DNA of 64,000 nucleotides. It comes from Bos javanicus. Its lineage: Eukaryota; Chordata; Mammalia; Artiodactyla; Bovidae. Location: contig NC_083868.1 in assembly GCF_032452875.1 (NCBI RefSeq), forward strand, positions 34,576,537-34,640,536. Reading direction: 5' to 3'. Below, one piece after another: positions 57,601 through 64,000 of this stretch. The position numbers and the translations under genes were made by a program. Every line of letters starts with the position of its first letter. Position 1 is the stretch's first letter. Below the pieces are notes generated by a model. It saw only the letters and a list, made by a program, of their open reading frames with translations, had not been told where the DNA came from and did not search any database.

Positions 57601-58284
57601 GACATATGGTGTAAACAAGGGATGTGAATATGCCCATGGAACCTTCAAATGTTACCTCTCTTTCATACTTTACTTTGATAACTCAACTGTTTGTTATATT
57701 TTCTCATTTTAGCCTCAGTGTCTCTTCACTACTCTCATATTTTTTCATCTCTCTGCTCTGCATTATAGCTAATGAATGCAGTGACCCTGTTCTCCAGTCC
57801 TCTCTTCAACTATTCCTAATTTATAGAAATTAGCAATTTTACATTTTTTAATTTTATTGTCTATATGTTTTCATTTTTAATTGTTGTATTTGGGTCTGTC
57901 TCAAATCTGCCTGATAGTTTTTACATTCCTTATCATTCAGTTATTCTTTCATGACTGAATAATAATATAATAATATATTATATTATATATATAATATTAA
58001 TATACCTATTTTATTTTCTGTTTCATATTACTATTCAGTATAATGTTATATGGAATGGAAAAGCATTACTATGAAACTGACTTTTTTATGTACCTCAGAG
58101 TGGTTTTGTTTTAAGCTAGTGTGTTTTATTGTGTGTGTGGGGGGTTGGACTGAGTTCTTAGAGGACTTTTATTATTTGGTTGTTTTGTTTTCTGTATCTC
58201 TAGCCTTGATCACGGTGCATCCCTCAGAGCGGTTCTGTAGTTTTGTCTTGTAGTATTTCCAAATATTTCACCGGTTGTAAGCGT
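57601..58284. other. AT-rich DNA; TA/TAATA-rich patch at 57957-58008
   Basis: The patch is almost pure A/T and partly palindromic. No gene seen. Confidence 0.45.
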
Positions 58285-58460
58285 TCTCCAGAGAAACAGA
58301 ACCAATAAGATGTGCATATACAGAGAGTTTATTTTAAGGAATGAGATAGTGGAAACTGGTAAGTCCAGAATATCCAGGATAGGCCAGCAGGCTAGAGACT
58401 CTGGAAAGAGTTGTCGCAGTTCAAGACCTAAGGTAGGCTATGGACAGATTTATTTCTTCT

Positions 58461-59078
58461 TTAAGAGATCCCATTCTGTGTGTTGATTTTATACCCTGCA
58501 ACTTTACTATAGTCTTTGATTAGTTCTAGTAATTTTCTGGTGGAGTCTTTAGGGTTTTCTATGTAGAGGATCATGTCATCTGCAAATAGTGAGAGTTTTA
58601 CTTCTTCTTTTCCAATTTGGATTCCTTTTATTTCCTTTTCTGCTCTGATTGCTATGGCCAAAACTTCCAAAACTATGTTGAATAGTAATGGTGAAAGTGG
58701 GCACCCTTGTCTTGTTCCTGACTTTAGAGGAAATGCTTTCAATTTTTCACCATTGACGATAATGTTTGCTGTGGGTTTGTCATATATAGCTTTTATTATG
58801 TTGAGGTATGTTCCTTCTATTCCTGCTTTCTGGAGAGTTTTTATCATAAATGGGTGTTGAATTTTGTCAAAGGCTTTCTCTGCATCTATTGAGATAATCA
58901 TATGATTTTTATTTTTCAATTTGTTAATGTGGTGTATTACATTGATCGATTTGCGGATATTGAAGAATCCTTGCATCCCTGGGATAAAGCCCACTTGGTC
59001 ATGGTGTATGATCTTTTTAATGTGTTGTTGGATTCTGATTGCTAGAATTTTGTTAAGGATTTTTGCATCTATGTTCAT
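58461..59078 (-). pseudogene. L1 ORF2p reverse transcriptase, inverted fragment
   Basis: A 205-codon open frame. Motif order: DAKILNKILAIRIQQHIKKI, DQVGFIPGMQGFFNIRKS, then ISIDAEKAFDKIQHPF (motif A, catalytic Asp), SGTRQGCPLSPLLFNIVLEV (motif B), and LSLFADDMILYIENP (motif C, catalytic FADD). All catalytic residues remain, but the frame ends after GYKINTQ because the last codons and the stop come from the flanking target-site duplication. The thumb and Cys-rich C-terminus are elsewhere on the opposite strand, so no working enzyme can be made. Confidence 0.9.
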
Positions 59079-59344
59079 CAGTGATATTGGCCTGTAGTTT
59101 TCTTTTTTTCTGGGATCTTTGTCAGGTTTTGGTATTAGGGTGATGGTGGCCTCATAGAATGAGTTTGGAAGTTTACCTTCCTCTGCAATTTTCTGGAAGA
59201 GTTTGAGCAGGATAGGTGTTAGCTCTTCTCTAAATTTTTGGTAGAATTCAGCTGTGAAGCCATCTGGACCTGGGCTTTTGTTTGCTGGAAGATTTTTGAT
59301 TACAGTTTCAATTTCCGTGCTTGTGATGGGTCTGTTAAGATTTT

Positions 59345-59698
59345 CTATTTCTTCCTGGTCCAGTTTTGGAAAGTTGTACTTTCTAAGAATTTGTCCATTT
59401 CTTCCATGTTGTCCATTTTATTGGCATATAATTGTTGATAGTAGTCTCTTATGATCCTTTGTATTTCTGTGTTGTCTGTTGTGATCTCTCCATTTTCATT
59501 TCTAATTTTATTGATTTGATTTTTCTCCCTTTGTTTCTTGATGAGTCTGGCTAATGGTTTGTCAATTTTATTTATCCTTTCAAACAACCAGCTTTTGGTT
59601 TTGTTGATTTTTGCTATGGTCTCTTTTGTTTCTTTTGCATTTATTTCTGCTCTAATTTTTAAGATTTCTTTCCTTCTACTAACCCTGGGGTTCTTCAT
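59345..59698 (-). pseudogene. L1 ORF2p region between endonuclease and RT, inverted
   Basis: Begins near the inversion junction with MKNPRVSRRKEILKIRAEIN, then TKSWLFERINKIDKPLARLI and DYYQQLYANKMDNMEEMDKF, ending in LESTTFQNWTRKK. In full-length ORF2 this precedes the RT directly. A frameshift near 59345 separates it from the RT frame at 58461-59078. Confidence 0.85.
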
Positions 59699-60474
59699 TT
59701 CTTCCGTTTCTAGTTGCTTTAGGTGTAGAGTTAGGTTATTTATTTGACTTTTTTCTTGTTTCTTGAGATATGCCTGTATTACTATGAATAGCCAAAGCGA
59801 TCCTGAGAAAGAAAAATGGAACTGGAGGAATCAACCTACCTGACTTCAGGCTCTACTACAAAGCCACAGTTATCAAGACAGTATGGTACTGGCACAAAGA
59901 CAGAAATATAGATCAGTGGAACAAAATAGAAAGCCCAGAGATAAATCCACGCACATATGGACACCTTATCTTTGACAAAGGAGACAAGAATATATAATGG
60001 ATTAAAGACAATCTCTTTAACAAGTGGTGCTGGGAAATCTGGTCAACCACTTGTAAAAGAATGAAACTAACACTTTCTAACACCATACACAAAAATAAAC
60101 TCAAAATGGATTAAAGATCTCAACATAAGACCAGAAACTATAAAACTCCTAGAGGAGAACATAGGCAAAACACTCTCTGACATACATCACAGCAGGATCC
60201 TCTATGACCCACCTCCCAGAATATTGGAAATAAAAGCAAAAATAAACAAATGGGACCTAATTAACCTTAAAAGCTTCTGCACATCAAAGGAAACTATTAG
60301 CAAGGTGAAAAGACAGCCTTCAGAATGGGAGAAAATAATAGCAAACGAAGCAACTGACAACTAATCTCAAAAATATACAAGCAACCCCTACAGCTCAACT
60401 CCAGAAAAATAAATGACCCAATCAAAAAATGGGCCAAAGAACTAAATAGACATTTCTCCAAAGAAGACATACAG

Positions 60475-61038
60475 ATGGCTAACAAACACATGAAAAGATG
60501 CTCAACATCACTCATTATCAGAGAAATGCAAATCAAAACCACTATGAGGTACCATTTCACGTCAGTCAGAATGGCTGCGATCCAAAAGTCTACAAATAAT
60601 AAATGCTGGAGAGGGTGTGGAGAAAAGGGAACCCTCTTACACTGTTGGTGGGAATGCAAACTAGTACAGCCACTATGGAGAACAGTGTGGAGATTCCTTA
60701 AAAAACTGGAAATAGAACTGCCTTATGATCCAGCAATCCCACTGCTGGGCATACTCACTGAGGAAACCAGAAGGGAAAGAGACACACGTACCTCAGTGTT
60801 CATTGCAGCACTGTTTATAATAGCCAGGACATGGAAGCAACCTAGATGTCCATCAGCAGATGAATGGATAAGAAAGCTGTGGTACATATACACAATGGAG
60901 TATTACTCAGACATTAAAAAGAATACATTTGAATCAATTCTAATGAGGTGGATGAAACTGGAGCCTATTATACAGAGTGAAGTAAGCCAGAAGGAAAAAC
61001 ACCAATACAGTATACTAACGCATATATATGGAATTTAG
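60475..61038 (+). pseudogene. L1 ORF2p C-terminus (Cys-rich region), sense fragment
   Basis: 187 codons with CWRGCGEKGTLLHCWWECKL (CCHC-like region), VWRFLKKLEIELPYDPAIPL and the natural C-terminal end HQYSILTHIYGI. The upstream frame (59790-60474) is the same ORF2, interrupted by a stop near 59997 and small indels. In active L1 the Cys-rich segment supports RNA binding during target-primed reverse transcription. Confidence 0.88.
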
Positions 61039-61620
61039 AAAGATGGTAACAATAACCCTGTGTACAAGACAGCAAAAGAGACACTGATGTATAGATCAGT
61101 CTTATGGACTCTGTGGGAGAGGGAGAGGGTGAGAAGATTTGGGAGAATGGCATTGAAACATGTAAAATATCATGCATGAAACGAGATGCCAGTCCAGGTT
61201 CAATGCACGATACTGGATGCTTGGGGCTAGTGCACTGGGATGACCCAGAGGGATGGTATGGGGAGGGAGGAGGGAGGAGGGTTCAGGATGGGGAACACAT
61301 GTATACCTGTGGTGGATTCATTTTGATATTTGGCAAAACTAATACAATTATGTAAAGTTTAAAAATAAAATAAAATTTAAAAAAATAATAATAATTAAAA
61401 AAAAAAAAAAAGAGATCCCATTCTTTTTTTAGAGGTCTCCAACTGATTGGATAGGCCCACTCACATCATGGTAGGCAATCTTCTCTACTCAAAGACTAAA
61501 ATGTTAACCCCACTCAAAATATACCTTCAGAGTCTTTTGTAAAATTTGTTCAAATATCTGGGTACTAAGATATTTGGGTGCCTAATCAAGTTGACACATG
61601 AAATTAGTCATCACCATCTG

Positions 61621-63999
61621 ACTAGAATTTTACATTTATTTCTTAGCTTGGGAATTTTCAGACAACACAAATTATTATAAAGTTTTATCCTCTTTCAGTA
61701 AGTAGCATTCACAGAGGTACAGGTCTTTGGATTTCCAACAAAAAGAAACAAGGTTCTTTGGTGTCTCCTTTCCCGTCTGCGTATATTTTCTTTTTAATCC
61801 AACTGTTCTCTGACTTGGGAACTTTTCAAGAGTTGGCCACATTTCTAATTCTTGACCTTTCACAGATTTATGGCCTAGTTCTCTATCCTTGTGAAGTTAA
61901 AAGCTAATCCTCTAATTTATCTGCTCTCATTCTTACCATTCTACTTTTCTGTTTTCTTTCTCTCTTTGTCCTCTTCCCACCTCCCCCCATCTTCTCCCCG
62001 TCCCTCCTTTGTTTCTACCTTATAAACAAAGTTATAATTCTACAAATTTATCTTCAATTTTCAGATGCTTTTATGGGCAAGATTTTTGCCAAATGATTCA
62101 TATCCAGAAATCAGAAAAGCATCTTTTTAACATACTTTTCTTTCTCTCTCTGAACTTTTATTAATTTTAATTTTTATTGTTTTAAATTTTTATTGCTTTA
62201 AAGAAATTTTGGCACATTAAGGATATTACCCATTTATCTCTTACATTGTTTTCTGTATATTTTATCTAACTTATTCTGTGGCCTTTATAATTGTTTATAT
62301 TTTGCTAAAAGTTGGATACTTAAAATTTATCAACTATATTTTTGCTGTGTGGCTTTTGAGTTCTGTTTTCCGCAATTCTAAAATAAACAACTAAAATAAA
62401 ATAACCTTATATTTTTTTTAATGGTTTTAATATATATAATTAAATCCTTAAGCACTTATAATTTAAAGAGAGAATAAGTTTGTTGTACAGGTTTATTTTC
62501 TCAAAAATAATTAGGCAGTTACCCTATACTAATTTTAATTAATCTGTTTTTTCCTCACTCAGCATACTCATTTTGCCAATAAGGAAGCTCTATAGAGTCT
62601 GAAGTACTTAATATTATAGATAGTAATTAAAATGGGACTTAAAATCATCATATAAAATTTAGTCTTCTAACTACATAATTCTTCTATGACTTCTGTTAAT
62701 ATAGTAAAAATTATTTTATTATCCATTCTTGAGATACCAAAAACTGTTTTGTTAAAGGCATTCCATTTTCTTTAGTGCCAAGTACTGATACTGGCAACAG
62801 AATATTTGTGTGCATTTGTGTATGTTTGTAAATTAAATCTCAGTGAAGAATATCATAAAATTAATAACAGCAACACCTTTATTAAGCAGCAACAGAATAA
62901 TGGCCACTATAAAAAGTGAGTGCAGACTGTATAAAGCAAATGACAGTAAAAAGATGTGAAACATATGTAGGAAAACTTTCATTCGCATTTGTTTGCTTAT
63001 ACCATAACTTTGAGTAGAGAAGTAGCTTTTAAAAATTGCAGTTTACTGTAACAGTGATGTAAAAATTCAACTAATTATATTACCACACACCCTCAAATAT
63101 AAGTGCACCCTGATTAAAATATAAAGAAGTTTGCCTTATTTTGTCTTATTTTTCTATTGATTAGTTACTTAAAGTTATGAAAATACCTCTAAAAATGAAG
63201 ACAGGAAACATTCAGATATATAAACATAAATAAGAGATGCTGTGCTCAATAACAGTGAAAAGTGAATTAAGGCAAATATGTAATCTGTGTATATAGTTGT
63301 GTGTGTGTGTGTCTACTGTATTTCAATCAATTAGCATGTATTTGAGGTATGTAAAAGAAATTATAAAAACATTTCTATTCTTAAAAATAACAATACTTTT
63401 TCATGTACATAATATATTGATACCAGAGATCAGTAATACAAGTATCTATGACTCAATGTGTGGGAAAGAAAATGAAACTATAGATGTTGAGAAATGAACA
63501 GTCAAAAAATGGTGAAGCAAAATTGATATCTAGGTGATTTTTGTGCCCTTTGTAAATAATGTTATATCCAAGTTGATGTGTAAGTTATGGAAATAAATAT
63601 GATGTTTTAAATTAACTAAGGGATGTGTGTGTGTGTGTGTGTGTATAAAGTCAACGTATAAGTATTGTGGCCAACAACCTTATGATATAATAATAAACTT
63701 ACATTGCATTGATAATCTGATTTGCTAGCTATTTTGACCAAAAATACTTATTGACAGTCCTGTTATTTCCCTTAATTGTCAGATGATATGTATGTTTTTT
63801 GGAAAGTTTACATATAGTAAAGCAATAAAGTCAAGTTTAGTGTTCTTGCCATGAACATCAGAGCAATAATTTATTCTATGGTGGAGCCTGATAGAATCTC
63901 ATTCAGTATATCTTATTTTAAATGTAGTGTTTTGCAAAAAAGTATTGGGCTGAAGTGAGGGGGAGTTTCATTTCTGTCATTAATAATAGCATGATAACT
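61621..63999. other. AT-rich single-copy DNA; (GT)n at 63297-63312 and 63624-63644
   Basis: No gene or secure repeat family over 2.4 kb. Two GT microsatellites are clear. Some T-rich parts near 62050-62400 might be very old L1. Confidence 0.45.
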
Positions 64000-64000
64000 T

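Larger units (their letters stand above)
58478..61409 (+). mobile_element. Twin-primed ruminant L1 with 15-bp target-site duplication
   Basis: Sense 3' part: about 59785-61409, late ORF2, 3' UTR and A tail. Inverted 5' part: about 58478-59785, ORF2 from about the endonuclease-RT linker to GYKINTQ. About 0.3 kb of ORF2 between the breakpoints is lost. aagagatcccattct lies at 58463-58477 and 61410-61424. The break site tt/aagaga fits the L1 endonuclease preference. Little divergence, so probably a late insertion. Confidence 0.96.
58285..61620 (+). mobile_element. Ancient mammalian repeat split by a young L1
   Basis: Left part 58285-58462: 'tctccagagaaacagaacca ataagatgtg' and 'aggccagcaggctagagact'. 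Right part 61425-61620: 'ccaactgattggataggccc' and 'gcctaatcaagttgacacat'. These are halves of one widespread old repeat that I recognise but cannot name securely. The L1 occupies 58478-61409. Confidence 0.7.

Noticed and set aside
1..64000. CRISPR array, prophage, operon or other prokaryotic system
   Set aside because: The sequence is mammalian nuclear DNA; the evenly repeated units are SINEs and microsatellites.

Overview
This is a stretch of ruminant nuclear DNA, most likely bovid. It is AT-rich and intron- or intergenic-like, and it is built largely from transposable elements. The lineage call rests on Bov-tA and Bov-A2 SINEs (about 25 copies), BovB LINEs (RTE clade), a cetartiodactyl CHR-2-type SINE, ruminant L1 copies with the characteristic G-rich 3' UTR, and a pair of LTRs that resemble bovine BTLTR1. 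No functional host gene, tRNA gene, CpG island or multi-exon gene could be supported. The open frames seen are TE-derived or chance.

Layout. 1-5.5 kb: SINEs, one BovB 3' end and single-copy DNA. 5.5-9.1 kb: an old antisense L1 split by a younger ruminant L1 fragment that keeps ORF1 and the start of ORF2. 9.1-14 kb: SINEs, a BovB 3' end and two L1 insertions with inverted 5' ends. 15.9-18.2 kb: a reverse-strand retrocopy of the palmitoyltransferase gene ZDHHC16, with the DHHC-encoding segment missing and probable intron sequence kept at its 5' side. 18.7-23.8 kb: a BovB cluster, including a near-full-length (about 3.2 kb) decayed copy. 24-28 kb: an old antisense L1 5' region with tandem-repeat-like structure. 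30-31.5 kb: old L1 and a retroposed 3' fragment of 28S rRNA. 33-40.7 kb: nested SINEs, a perfect 17-bp hairpin, BovB, a polypurine tract and two Bov-A2 copies. 41-44.4 kb: LTRs of at least three insertions. 46.7-55 kb: L2, L1, a locally duplicated block later split by BovB, which was itself split by Bov-A2, and a BovB/Bov-A2 chimera. 57.3-61.6 kb: Bov-A2 and a 2.9-kb twin-primed L1 with a 15-bp target-site duplication inside an older repeat. 61.6-64 kb: AT-rich DNA without recognised genes.

There is no operon-like cooperation here. The parts interact as mobile-element machinery: L1 proteins explain the L1 copies and probably the ZDHHC16 and 28S retrocopies, and BovB is the accepted driver of Bov-tA and Bov-A2. 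Many insertions keep readable target-site duplications, so a relative chronology can be drawn. The most useful observations are the ZDHHC16 retrocopy, the 28S retropseudogene, three twin-primed L1s, two SINEs flanked by unusually long direct repeats, and two perfect hairpins. I did not find a convincing new biological system. Repeat names come from recognition by eye, without a database search, so subfamily names are approximate.
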